Positions 21,376-31,572 of a DNA stretch of 64,000 nucleotides are shown here, piece after piece. Source of the stretch: Phytophthora colocasiae. Taxonomy: Eukaryota; Oomycota; Peronosporomycetes; Peronosporales; Peronosporaceae. The DNA lies in the NCBI GenBank assembly GCA_018806915.1, contig JAGKQI010000040.1:1116001-1180000 (forward strand). The letters are read 5' to 3'. A model generated the notes under the pieces. The model was given only the letters and a program-made list of their open reading frames with translations, was not told the origin of the DNA and did not search any database. The position numbers and the translations under genes are program-made. Numbering within the stretch: position 1 is the first letter of the stretch; each line of letters opens with the position of its first letter.

Positions 21376-23098
21376 CTACTTCTTCCAGTCTCCGACTTCA
21401 ATGAAGATAATCATCTTGCCAGCACCACCAGCTGAAGAACTCGTTTCATCACCCGGCAGATCTTGTCGCCGCGCTTCCATCAGCTCTGAAAACTCCATCA
21501 GTCTCCCGTCAGCATCTTTTGAAGCCCAATAAAACGTAGCATGTTGCAGTTCGATTCTTCCCAAGAACTCGGATGCGGACTCATTCTCGTGCATTCCTTC
21601 GGTTGGTTTCTCGACAGAAGCGGCATCCTTCGGCTCAGCGGCCATTTCAGACTTCGTGAAGTACGTCTCCTGAAGCTGCTTCACTACCACCAAGTGAATG
21701 TTCGTCGACGACGGGGTCGCTTTGAGAACGGACTTCAGCACGGGTAACGTAAACTCTTGCCGGTCTTTGCAATCCAATGAAAGAACACCCCAATTGGTCT
21801 CGATCTCCATCCAGTCTCCGTTATGACACTGTCGAATATTACCGAATTGCGCACACGTGTTCTTCCAAAACGCTAGAAACTCATCAGGCCACGCAACATT
21901 TGGAGGCGAGAGAAACGGAACCGTGAAATTCTTGATCACAGTGTGACCTTGCGGGAATGTCACCCGACCAATGAAGGCACGCACCCCAAACTCATACAGC
22001 AGCCTGCCAAAGAATGTCTCGAAGTCGATTCCGTAAAATCCACCTTGGTGGCTTGCCAGAATAACAGCACCCACGGCAAGACCTTCGAGATCCATTTCAT
22101 CGTTTGTAACCTGAGCTGGGTTACGACTGGTTGTTCCGTTTGATGCATCTTTCAATTTCTTCCAGAACGGCAGATCTAGTGGGCTCCACTTGTTATTGGG
22201 AAGGGCTTGCTGACGGTGATGTCCGGAACTGTAAGCGTCGGAGTCTTGATAATCCCCCATCAACGTTAGATAAAGGAGAATGTCGTCTTCCATCCGGGGG
22301 AATACGCATCGACACTTCCACACCTTGTTGTTCTTCACCAAGTCTCTTTGGGTTCCCAATTGGAGCTCGAAAATCTCCTGCTCATCCATGCGGCCGTAAT
22401 GTCCATCGATCAAGTTGACCTCCTTCTTGTCTCTGTAGAAGTCTTTCTTTTTCTTACTCTTGTCGTCGACGTCTGCGTTATAGCTAGTCCCAAGAAAAAG
22501 ATAGAGTTGACCTCTTTCAAATTCCTCTGCACGTTTCAATGACCGAAATTCCGGCGTCAGTGCGTTGACCATGTTAGTCAAGTACTTCAGTCGATCTTGG
22601 CCATCGTATGGGAACTGGGTCATGTGTTTCTGCGCTGACGTACTAAAAAGAGGTCGGCTATTCGAAAGAATCCACTCAAACACTGAAGTGGTCCTCCCCT
22701 TCGTGACAAACTTCGGTAGCGATGGAATCACCGTACACCATGGTACTCCTGATACTCGCGAATAATTACTCACAGTAAAAAGGTTCCGTGCCGTACCATT
22801 CGTAGCGCTTAGAATAAGCGGCAGACGGAGAGAGCGGAACACATTCCGCATCGACTGAACTAGTTTTCGATTATCTTCCCGTAAGCGAGGGAATTCGTCC
22901 AGAAAGAAGAGCATTGGTTGCTTCTTATCACGTATTCTTCGATCACGTGCTGCAGTGACGTCTTCACGCACAGCGTTTCCGATGCACCTACCTGCACCAC
23001 TGAGCGCAGCGATGATGAAAGCGTACACGCTCAATGGTTTATTGTCGGTTCGGTCGAAGTCACTAACAGAACCTTCAAACTCAGATCGGCCATATTTT

Positions 23099-24643
23099 GG
23101 GTTAGCTTTTTTTGTGTTCAGATACGGAACGGTTCTGGTTTTTGGAACGGGGATTTTTTGCCCACCTCGTACAGTGCCCGCTAGCAGTTTGCCTACGGCT
23201 GCTTCGTGCATTGGCGTCTGGTGAACATTAGCTATCGTTCCAGCCTCTATATAACGGGGCGTTGCTGCAGGCAAGTTCTTCGTCACGATTGCCGCTCTTG
23301 AAGTTACGTGATGATGCTGTACGAAAAGACTAACTATGTGTTGTTAGCAGATGTGTTGTGGATTAAAGGGTCTAACTAGGTTATCACTACGGCTTTTATC
23401 AACGGCAGTCACAGCTACGTTCACTGACTGTCAATTAACTCTCTACAAAGTGTACATGGCCTCTACATGGTCATTGTAGTGTACTCCTCGACCTCTAGAC
23501 TAGCTGGCAGCTCAGATCAAGCCTAACGTCTCGGCCAACACCAATGCCAAAGGGGCTGCTGCTCAGATCTACAAGATCCTGGATACAACCTCAGCTATTG
23601 ATGCTTCGAACGATCACGAAGGCGACAAACCCGAGTCCTGTGTTGGACGGATTCAAGCTGTCGGTGTCTATTTCACCTTCCCAAGCCGTCCAGACGTGCA
23701 GATCCTATACGACTACAACATCACCATTGAGCCTTGACAAACCGTAGCATTTGTCGGGTTCAGTGGAGGAGGCATGAGTACGCTCATTTCCCTGCTTGAA
23801 CGCTTCTACGACCCAAGAAGGCTCCATCCTGCTCGACGGTCGTGATATGAAAACCCTGAACGTGAAGTGGCTGCGCTCACAGATCAGTCTCGTGGCTCAA
23901 GAGCCTGTACTGTTAGCCACTTCCATCCAACGCCAACAAAGATAGTGGTGTTGTTATAACGGATCAAATTGAGAAGCGCTGGATGATCCCAGCCGATCCG
24001 TGTATTTGGACTGCTCACGTCTTGAGAGTTTGCTGTTACGGAATGAACCTGGAAGAAGGACACATGCTCGTTGGAGCAGTGGGAATGGTGGTATCTCGAT
24101 GGCACCATGTACGTTTCCGCTGTAGTGTAGCCTCCGAGCCCAGTAAATGCGCGACACAACTTGTGTTTCGGAAAGGTCGCAGACAATGGAGGGGTTGTCG
24201 TCGGCGTAGTACAGACTTTGTAGCTCTTCCCATATTTGACGAGCCGGCCGCGCCACACTAGCTATCGCAAGACTATCGGCAGCGCTTCTAATGTCCGTGA
24301 CATTGACAATCGTGCCGGCGATCACATTGTTACGATAGGAGTGAGAGCGAGTAGGACGCTATTCCATAGAAGCGAATGTAAACTCCAGCGCCCCTGACAG
24401 CCGCAGCGATAATGAGAACAGCGATACACGATCTTTTTTTACGGTGTCCACGAACGAGCATACTTAAAACCCAGGTAATGGTATGTAGATCGTTCGAACG
24501 TCGGTACTCCCTGTGCCTCTGTCGTCTTGTTCCGAAGTGATCGTCAAGCAGTGAGTCCTGTACGGGCAGCACTTCATCATTACAAAACAGATGTCCGTTC
24601 CAAAAGCCAGAACCGTTCCGTATCTGAACCAAAAAAAAATCTT
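23099..24643. mobile_element. MULE-like element carrying an ABCB transporter fragment
   Basis: The element interrupts the Crinkler at a site duplicated as CCATATTTT (23090-23098 and 24644-24652, 9 bp), the length typical of Mutator-like elements. Terminal inverted repeats of about 50 bp share TTCAGATACGGAACGG. Inside, the minus strand at about 24325-23954 encodes a MULE-type transposase piece (RPARQIWEELQSLYYADD, GNVHGAIEIPPF). The plus strand at about 23500-23930 encodes a fragment of an unrelated ABC transporter. The element is about 1.55 kb and cannot encode a full transposase, so it is non-autonomous. Confidence 0.8.
23500..23930 (+). pseudogene. Captured ABCB/MDR-type nucleotide-binding domain fragment
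   Basis: The translated text is characteristic of a P-glycoprotein-type NBD: FTFPSRPDVQILYDYN, then [24 protein letters not shown], and after a frameshift [17 protein letters not shown]. The Walker A Lys is Met in GGGMST, a TGA interrupts at 23735-23737, and the frame shifts near 23815. It has no transmembrane part. It lies inside the MULE-like element on the strand opposite to the transposase remnant, as in Pack-MULE gene capture. Confidence 0.75.
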
Positions 24644-24856
24644 CCATATTTTGTAGTATCGAGACTGTCGATGTCGTTCTTCATACAACTCATGAAAGCA
24701 AGCTGTCGCGACTTGAATGGCTCATACACGCGCTGTCTCGAGTCATTGGATGTGGTACACGGCAGGTAGAACACTTCAAAAGCTCCATTGGCTTCCAAGT
24801 TGAACGCCATCTGCGTCTTGCCCGTGCCAGAAGAATTCTCCAGAACGACAAACCGC

Positions 24857-26387
24857 GGGTGCGGACTAATCCCGAGTACTGGAAGCCGAAAATCGAGTAC
24901 ACATACCGGTTACCGACAATACCGCCAGCGCCGGCCGAAACCCGAGTTCACATCGGTAGAATTCCAAGTACAATGGCAGAATTCCGAGTACAAAAAATTG
25001 GCGGGAAAAAAGTACCAGGGAAACCTGGCAGAATGCTAAGAACTAGTCAGCCATAACGAAGCATTCATTAATTTAACTCATTTATTGTCCGTAATACTGG
25101 GGTTTAAGCCCGCGTGCTCCGCACACGGAGCGTTAAACCGCCAGCCAGCGTTCTCCACCGCGCTTGTCCTCTCTCGCTGCCCTTTACAACCCAGCTACGC
25201 GCTCCGCGCGATCCCATCCACCCCTAGCTGCTCGCTGCGCTCGCGAGCAGGGCTCTCCAAATAAGTAGGGATTAGGGATTGACGGGGCTGGAGGCGTCTC
25301 AATCCCTTATTGATGAACGTACCCTTAATTGACAATATTATTGTCAACTTCAACTTATAAGATACTATAAAGATCCGGTAAGAGTCGAGGAGTAAAGCAG
25401 TCCTCGAAACCTCTCCCGGTGGGCGTTATACCGTGCCGGGGACCACAGCCACTCTCATGCTGGCATTTCCGATTTTGCGAACCAAGTCCAACACTCTTCT
25501 AGTCAACTTGTTCACCCTCGTCATCCATGGCTACCTTAGACCCTGGTCTCTCGAACAAGGAGATCTGTTCGTTGATGTATCGAGACCAAACAAGCGGAGG
25601 AAGAACCTGCAACGGATGCAACACCTTCATCTTTCAGGACCGAAGTCGCTGCAAAATCTGCCAGTAAGAAGGCAAAACGGCGCCGTATCCAAGAAGAACC
25701 GGAAACCAACTTGGAGACATCAGGCAAAAACGACGGCGTACAGGAAAAGAAGTGATGGAGTCGATTAACATTCGAGCTGCAATGCGCGTAAAGGAGGCAT
25801 CAATATACTCGGATCTCACGTGGCTGCCAGCCACTTCGGTACAAGTAGAGCGTCTTTTCTCCAAGATTAAGTGCATGCTGGGGTATCTTCGGAAAAGCAT
25901 CAGTCATGAGACGCTCGAGACCTTACTTTACCTGAAAATGAACTGGGACTTAGTGACGGACGAAGTGATTTCGAACGCCGTGAAACGCGCAGTTGAGGAC
26001 GACAACGAAGAAGAAGCAGATCTCTAAAACCGTAGTTCTTAATCTGGAAGAAGTAGATAGAGACCCTTTTCAATAATTGCGTAAGTGCCAAATATTGAGA
26101 TGGCCGCTCCCTCCCTTATTGTCCCCTACAATAATACCCTTTTCAATAACAATACATTTTTGAGACCCTGGCTCGCGCGCGAGTGCAGACCCTAAGCCCG
26201 CTCCGGCTTCGCCTTCGCTTGATCCATCGGCAGCGTTGCTAAGCCCGCGTGCTCTTTGTTTCTCGAGTCGTTGTGCGCTAGTAAAACCGCATAAGTACCG
26301 GTACGAACTGACCTCAATTCGTTTTGCAAAACCTCTCAAAGTCGGTTGGTGTACTCGGGATCCGGCCACTGGTACTCGGAATTAATC
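24857..26387. mobile_element. hAT-type element inserted in the Crinkler header region
   Basis: The site is flanked by an 8-bp duplication, CAAACCGC (24849-24856 and 26388-26395), as in hAT transposons. Both ends carry copies of a CGAGTAC-type motif in opposite orientations, and the termini share TAAT(C/T)CCGAGTAC. The plus strand at about 25752-26027 encodes a hAT dimerisation domain: DLTWLPATSVQVERLFSKIK and LRKSISHETLETLLYLKMN. The frame before it (25433-25768) is broken. The element is about 1.53 kb, too short for a full transposase, so it is a degenerate or non-autonomous copy. A GC-rich block near 25110-25260 has no coding sense. Confidence 0.85.
25752..26027 (+). pseudogene. hAT transposase C-terminal dimerisation domain fragment
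   Basis: The conserved hAT C-terminal signature is clear: Leu/Trp/Pro then ATS-x-x-VERLFS, followed by an R-K-S segment and LxxN. It ends in an acidic tail with a TAA. Upstream catalytic parts are missing or frameshifted, so this is a remnant inside the 8-bp-duplication element. Confidence 0.85.
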
Positions 26388-27483
26388 CAAACCGCATCGG
26401 GTCCTCCACGCCATTTCTCACATCTTCGAGAGTCTTTACCACATCTTCCACCTCTTTTGATGCCTTTAGAAGACGGCCAATCTCCCTGTACTCCGACACA
26501 ATAGAACTTTTCCCCTCCTTGATGGTCCGTACCTGAAATGGGGGCTTCACTAGAAGGTGCAAGTCACGTGATGGAAGGTCTTCACCAAGAGCGTCTGCGA
26601 TTGTTTCCAGTCCCGTAAATGACTTACTGCTGTCGCTAACTATATCGGCGATTTCGTCAGGAACCGCGCCAGTTCGCATAACGTACAGGGTTTTTTTAAA
26701 AGCAGGAGCAGCAGACAGCCATGAGCCATCCGCCTTCTTTGCTACGAAGAGCAGCAGCTCGCCTTCATCGATGCCCTTCAGTCGATTGGAGTACTTTGCC
26801 ATTATTGGCTCGCTCAAGGTCTCCACCAATGCATTCAACTTGGTGCTTATGCTAACCGGCCGTCCGCGTACACCAACGACAAAACAGTTTATCACCACGT
26901 CGTCTGGAACAGCCATCGCGACGTCTTCCATCCTAATGCCGTCCTCTTCCATCGCATCTGCACCGCGCTTTCTCGAAACGTGCAGACTGTCATTGTACTC
27001 ACTTGGTGCGGTCGCAGTGATCGTTTTCGTTACCAGCCAAGGGGGCTTCACTAGAAGGTGCAAGTCATCTGATGGAAGGTCTTCACCGAGAGCGTCTGCG
27101 ATTGTTTCCAGTCCCGTAAATGACTTCCTGCGGTCGCTAACTATATCGATGATCTCGGTAGGAGCATCGCCACTTCGCATAGCCTGCAGGGTTTCTTTAA
27201 AATCGGGATCAGCAGACAGCCACGTACAATCCGCCTTATTGGCCAGGAAGAGCAGCACCTCGCCTTCATCGATGCCCTTCAGTCGATTGGAGTACTTTGC
27301 CATTATTGGCTTGTTCAAAGTATTTACCAATGCATTCAACTTGGTGCTTATGCTGACCGGCCGTCCGCGTACGCCAACGACGATACAGTTTATCACCACA
27401 ACGCGGTTCTGCTTGATCTCTGCGGCGTGTTGCGGCGTGGGGGCCACGGCCATCGCGACGTTTTCCATCTTCGAGTCTTCCAT

Positions 27484-27812
27484 CGCTTCTCTGCTTTCTT
27501 GAAACTTACAGAATGTGGAACTTCAGCATACCAAGAGCATATCGGGATAATCACGAATTAGAGGTTGTTAAAACATCAAGTGATGATTGATCGTTCGTTG
27601 GTGTGGTCCAAGTAAAAGGCATTGCATCAGTATGCGAAATCCTACTCATGATCAGCTACTTCGAGCTTTATGTTCTCATAGCAATTCAAACTCTACCTGA
27701 AGTTTTTACGACTGAAACTGCACTCCCGAAAGCACAGCACAGCTAGATTAAACCAAAAGCAAAGAATGCTCTGTTGAAATCACTTCGTATTGCCGCAAGT
27801 CATTTTTGCGAC
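27484..27812. promoter_or_regulatory. Upstream region of the split Crinkler, duplicated
   Basis: Bases 27490-27600 resemble 31280-31385 upstream of the intact Crinkler (shared GAATTAGAGGTTGTT and CATCAAGTGATG). The duplication therefore included the promoter. A diverged initiator-like stretch lies at 27503-27516 on the minus strand. The rest of the gap holds no gene that I can see and is the 3' flank of the intact copy. Confidence 0.55.
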
Positions 27813-30800
27813 CTACCTCTTCCAGTCTCCGATTTCAATGAAGATAATCATCTTGCCAGCACCACCAGCTGAAGAACACATTTCATCACCAGGCAGATCT
27901 TGTCGCCGCGCTTCCATCAGCTCTGAAAACTCCATCAGTCTCCCGCCAACATCTCTTGAAGTCCAGTAAAACGTAGCATGTTGCAGTTCGATTCTTCCCA
28001 AGAACTCGAATGTCGACTCATTCCCGTGCACTCCTTCGGTTGGTTTCTCGACAGAAGCGGCATCCTTCGGCTCAGCGGCCATTTCAGACTTCGTGAAGTA
28101 CGTCTCCTGAAGCTGCTTCACTACCACCAAGTGAATGTTCGTCGACGACGAGGTCGCTTTGAGAACGGACTTCAGCACGGGTAACGTAAACTCTTGCCGG
28201 TCTTTGCAATCCAATGAAAGAACACCCGAATCGGTCTCGATCTCCATCCAGTCTCCGTTATGACACTGTCGAATATTACCGAATTGCGCACACGTGTTCT
28301 TCCAAAACGCTAGAAACTCATCAGGCCACGCAACATTTGGAGGCGAGAGAAACGGAACCGTGAAATTCTTGATCACAGTGTGACCTTGCGGGAATGTCAC
28401 CCGACCAATGAAGGCACGCACCCCAAACTCATACAGCAGCCTGCCAAAGAATGTCTCGAAGTCGATTCCGTAAAATCCACCTTGGTGGCTTGCCAGAATA
28501 ACAGCGCCCACGACGAGACCTTCGAGATCCATTCCATCGTTTGGAACCTGAGCTGAGTTATTAGTGGTTGTTCCGTTTTCGTCTGATGCATCTTTCAATT
28601 TCTTCCAGAACGGCAGATCTAGTGGGCTCCACTTGTTATTGGGAAGGGCTTGCTGACGGTGATGTCCGGAACTGTAAGCGTCGGAGTCTTGATAATCCCC
28701 CATCAACGTTAGATAAAGGAGAATGTCGTCTTCCATCCGGGGGAATACGCATCGACACTTCCACACCTTGTTGTTCTTCACCAAGTCTCTTTGGGTTCCC
28801 AATTGGAGCTCAAAAATCTTCTGCTCCTCCATGCGGCCGTAATGTCCATCGATCAAGTTGACCTCCTTCTTGTCTCTGTAGAAGTCTTTCTTTTTCTTAC
28901 TCTTGTCGCCGACGTCTGCGTTATAGCTAGTCCCAAGAAAAAGATAGAGTTGACCTCTTTCAAATTCCTCTGCACGTTTCAATGACCGAAATTCTGGCGT
29001 CAGTGCTTTGACCATGTTAGTCAAGTACTTCAGTCGATCTTGGCCATCGTATGGGAACTGGGTCATGTGTTTCTGCGCGGACGTACTAAAAAGAGGTCGG
29101 CTGTTCGAAAGAATCCACTCAAACACTGAAGTGGTCCTCCCCTTCGTGACAAACTTCGGTAGCGATGGAATCACCGTACACCATGGTACTCTTGATACTC
29201 GCGAATAATTACTCACAGTAAAAAGGTTCCGTGCCGTACCATTCGTAGCGCTTAGAATAAGCGGCAGACGGAGAGAGCGGAACACATTCCGCATCGACTG
29301 AACTAGTTTTCGATTATCTTCCCGTAAGCGAGGGAATTCGTCCAGAAAGAAGAGCATTGGTTGCTTCTTATCACGTATTCTTCGATCACGTGCTGCAGTG
29401 ACGTCTTCACGCACAGAGTTTCCGATGCACCTACCTGCACCACTGAGCGCAGCGATGATGAAAGCGTACACGCTCAATGGTTTATTGCCGGTTCGGTCGA
29501 AGTCACTAACAGAACCTTCAAACTCAGATCGGCCATATTTTGTAGTATCGAGACTGTCGATGTCGTTCTTCATACAACTCATGAAAGCAAGCTGTCGCGA
29601 CTTGAATGGTTCATACACACGCTGTCTCGAGTCATTGGATGTGGTACACGGCAGGTAGAACACTTCAAAAGCTCCATTGGCTTCCAAGTTGAACGCCATC
29701 TGCGTCTTGCCCGTGCCAGAAGAATTCTCCAGAACGACAAACCGCATCGGATCCTCCACACCATTTATCACATCTTCGAGAGTCTTTACCACATCTTCCA
29801 CCTCTTTCGATGCCTTAAGAAGATGGCCAATCTCTCTGTACTCCGACACAATAGAACTTTTCCCCTCCTTGATAGTCCGTACCTGAAATGGGGGCTTCAC
29901 TAGAAGATGCAAGTCATTTGGTGGGGGATTTTCACCGAGAGCGTCTGTAATTGTTTCCAGTCCCAGAAATGACTTACTGCTGTCGCTAACTATATCGATG
30001 ATCTCGTCAGGAACTACGCCACTTAGCATACCCTGTTCAATGTCTTTAAAAGCAGGATCAGCAGACAGCCACGTGCCATCCGCATTCTTGGCCAGAAAAA
30101 GTTGCAAATTGCCTTCACCTATTTTCTTCAGTTCTGGGAAATCCTTCACAATTTTTTCTTTCACAGTTTCGAGTTGGGCATTCGGCGCAATCCTAATGCC
30201 AGCAACGTCTCCATAGCCAATGACAAAACAGTTTACCACCACATCGTCAGGTACAGCCATTGCGACGTCTTCCATCGTAATGTCATCCTCTGCCATCGCA
30301 TCTGCACCGCGCTTTCTAGAAACTTGCAGACTGTCATTGTACTCACTTGGTGCGGTCGCAGTGATCGGTTCCGTTGCCAGCAACGGGGTCTTCACCAAAA
30401 TGTGCAAGTACTCCGACGTGGGGATGGCGTTTCCGAAGGCCTGTGCGATTGTTAGTCGTCCCTTGAGAAAATTGCGCTTGTTGCTAATAATGTGTTTGAT
30501 TTCCTCTGGGGTCTCGCCATCAAGCATATCCAATTCAGTTTCCTCAAAATCGGGATCAGCAGACAGCCACGTGCCATCGGCCTTCTTGGCCAAAAAAAGT
30601 TTCAACCTTGCTTCACCTAATTTCTTCAGTTCTGGGAATTCCTCCACAATTTTCTCTTTCACAGTTGCGAGTTTTGTATTTGAAGCGATGTGTATGTCGG
30701 ACACGTCTCCATAGCCAATGACAAAACAGTTTACCACCACGTCGTCTGGAACAGCCATCGCGACGTCTTCCATAATGTCGTTCTCTTCCATCGCATCTGC

Positions 30801-31277
30801 ACCGCGCTTTCTCGAAATTTGCAGACTGTCATTGTACTCCCTTGGTGCGGTCGCAGTGATCGGTTCCGTTACCAGCCAAGGGAGCTTCACTAGAAGGTGC
30901 AAGTAACCTGATGGCAGGTCTTCACCGAGAGCGTCTTTGATTGTTTCCAGTCCCGTAAATGACGTCCTGTCGTCTCTAATGATGTCCTTGATCTCGGCAG
31001 GAGCATCGCCACTTAGCATAGCCTGCAGGGTTTCTTTAAAAGCAGGAGCAGCAGACAGCCACGTGCCATCCGCCTTCTTGGCCTCAAAAAGCAGCAGATC
31101 GCCTTCACCAACGTCCTTCAGTTCTGATTTGTACGCTTCCTTTATTGGTTTGTTTAAGATCCCCACCCTTGCATTCAACTTGGTGCGTATGCTGACCGGC
31201 CGTCCGCGTACGCCAACGACGATACAGTTTATGACCACAACGCGGTTCTCTTGAGCTGCCATCGCGTCTTCTTCCAT
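27813..31277 (-). CDS. Crinkler (CRN) effector with three header domains, P-loop NTPase and nuclease-like C-terminus
   Basis: The preferred ATG at 31277 gives 1154 residues. The open frame extends 94 codons upstream, but this ATG matches the start context of the paralogue. Three ubiquitin-like Crinkler headers lie at about 12-135, 180-300 and 346-464; headers 2 and 3 have the LFLAK phrase, each has TWLS, and each ends with an HLLVK/HILVK phrase. Linkers repeat SRKRGADAM, an NLS-like basic phrase. A P-loop NTPase follows, with Walker A NSSGTGKT at 518-525 and Walker B LFFLDEF at 642-648. The C-terminal region (about 920-1154) has LSLDCK at 1020-1025, compatible with a PD-(D/E)xK fold; this is inference. 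No signal peptide is seen. Crinklers are oomycete effectors that act in host nuclei; the target here is unknown. A paralogue lies immediately downstream. Confidence 0.85.
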   Translation of the reverse strand: MEEDAMAAQENRVVVINCIVVGVRGRPVSIRTKLNARVGILNKPIKEAYKSELKDVGEGDLLLFEAKKADGTWLSAAPAFKETLQAMLSGDAPAEIKDIIRDDRTSFTGLETIKDALGEDLPSGYLHLLVKLPWLVTEPITATAPREYNDSLQISRKRGADAMEENDIMEDVAMAVPDDVVVNCFVIGYGDVSDIHIASNTKLATVKEKIVEEFPELKKLGEARLKLFLAKKADGTWLSADPDFEETELDMLDGETPEEIKHIISNKRNFLKGRLTIAQAFGNAIPTSEYLHILVKTPLLATEPITATAPSEYNDSLQVSRKRGADAMAEDDITMEDVAMAVPDDVVVNCFVIGYGDVAGIRIAPNAQLETVKEKIVKDFPELKKIGEGNLQLFLAKNADGTWLSADPAFKDIEQGMLSGVVPDEIIDIVSDSSKSFLGLETITDALGENPPPNDLHLLVKPPFQVRTIKEGKSSIVSEYREIGHLLKASKEVEDVVKTLEDVINGVEDPMRFVVLENSSGTGKTQMAFNLEANGAFEVFYLPCTTSNDSRQRVYEPFKSRQLAFMSCMKNDIDSLDTTKYGRSEFEGSVSDFDRTGNKPLSVYAFIIAALSGAGRCIGNSVREDVTAARDRRIRDKKQPMLFFLDEFPRLREDNRKLVQSMRNVFRSLRLPLILSATNGTARNLFTVSNYSRVSRVPWCTVIPSLPKFVTKGRTTSVFEWILSNSRPLFSTSAQKHMTQFPYDGQDRLKYLTNMVKALTPEFRSLKRAEEFERGQLYLFLGTSYNADVGDKSKKKKDFYRDKKEVNLIDGHYGRMEEQKIFELQLGTQRDLVKNNKVWKCRCVFPRMEDDILLYLTLMGDYQDSDAYSSGHHRQQALPNNKWSPLDLPFWKKLKDASDENGTTTNNSAQVPNDGMDLEGLVVGAVILASHQGGFYGIDFETFFGRLLYEFGVRAFIGRVTFPQGHTVIKNFTVPFLSPPNVAWPDEFLAFWKNTCAQFGNIRQCHNGDWMEIETDSGVLSLDCKDRQEFTLPVLKSVLKATSSSTNIHLVVVKQLQETYFTKSEMAAEPKDAASVEKPTEGVHGNESTFEFLGRIELQHATFYWTSRDVGGRLMEFSELMEARRQDLPGDEMCSSAGGAGKMIIFIEIGDWKR

Positions 31278-31303
31278 CTTCGATCGCTTCTCTGCTTTCT
31301 CGA

Positions 31304-31317
31304 AACTTGTAGAATGG
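31304..31317 (-). promoter_or_regulatory. Oomycete initiator-like element of the Crinkler
   Basis: On the minus strand CCATTCTACAAGTT matches the oomycete initiator consensus TCATTYYNCAWTTT with two differences. It sits 27-40 nt upstream of the ATG at 31277, the usual distance. It supports that ATG over the longer upstream frame. Confidence 0.5.
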
Positions 31318-31572
31318 CATACTAAAACCAATACTTGTCGAATTAGAGGTTGTTGAAACATCAAGTGATGGTTGATCCTTTGCATCCGTATGTCATCTTT
31401 CTTGGAGTTTCGCGAGTGTGTACAATTCAATCCTGGAGTGGTACAAATATGACTGGGCAGCATTTTATTTATTAATAATACTACTACAGTAGTAGTGAGC
31501 TCAACTAAGCTTCTCGAACTGCTACAAATGCAAATGGAACAATTCGTTGTATTAGACACTGCATATTGTGAT

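Larger units (their letters stand above)
21376..27483 (-). pseudogene. Crinkler (CRN) effector gene split by two transposons
   Basis: Three segments of one gene are collinear with the intact Crinkler at 27813-31277. Headers lie at 27483-26388 (ATG at 27483), the Walker A region at 24856-24644 and the rest of the NTPase plus the C-terminal region at 23098-21376. A hAT-type element (24857-26387) and a MULE-like element (23099-24643) separate them. If one copy of each target duplication is counted, the three segments sum to 3015 nt, an exact multiple of three, so the gene was probably open when the insertions arrived. This copy has two Crinkler headers instead of three, and the header linker carries SRKRGADAM, a basic NLS-like phrase. 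It cannot be expressed as one protein; the left segment alone reads through from the MULE end for 636 codons. Confidence 0.85.

Noticed and set aside
23287..23499. Independent gene left of the captured transporter piece
   Set aside because: Only short frames without motifs lie between the MULE terminus and the ABCB fragment.
31278..31559. Longer N-terminus of the intact Crinkler with 94 extra codons
   Set aside because: The extension has no header or signal peptide, includes the initiator-like motif and is not shared by the paralogue.
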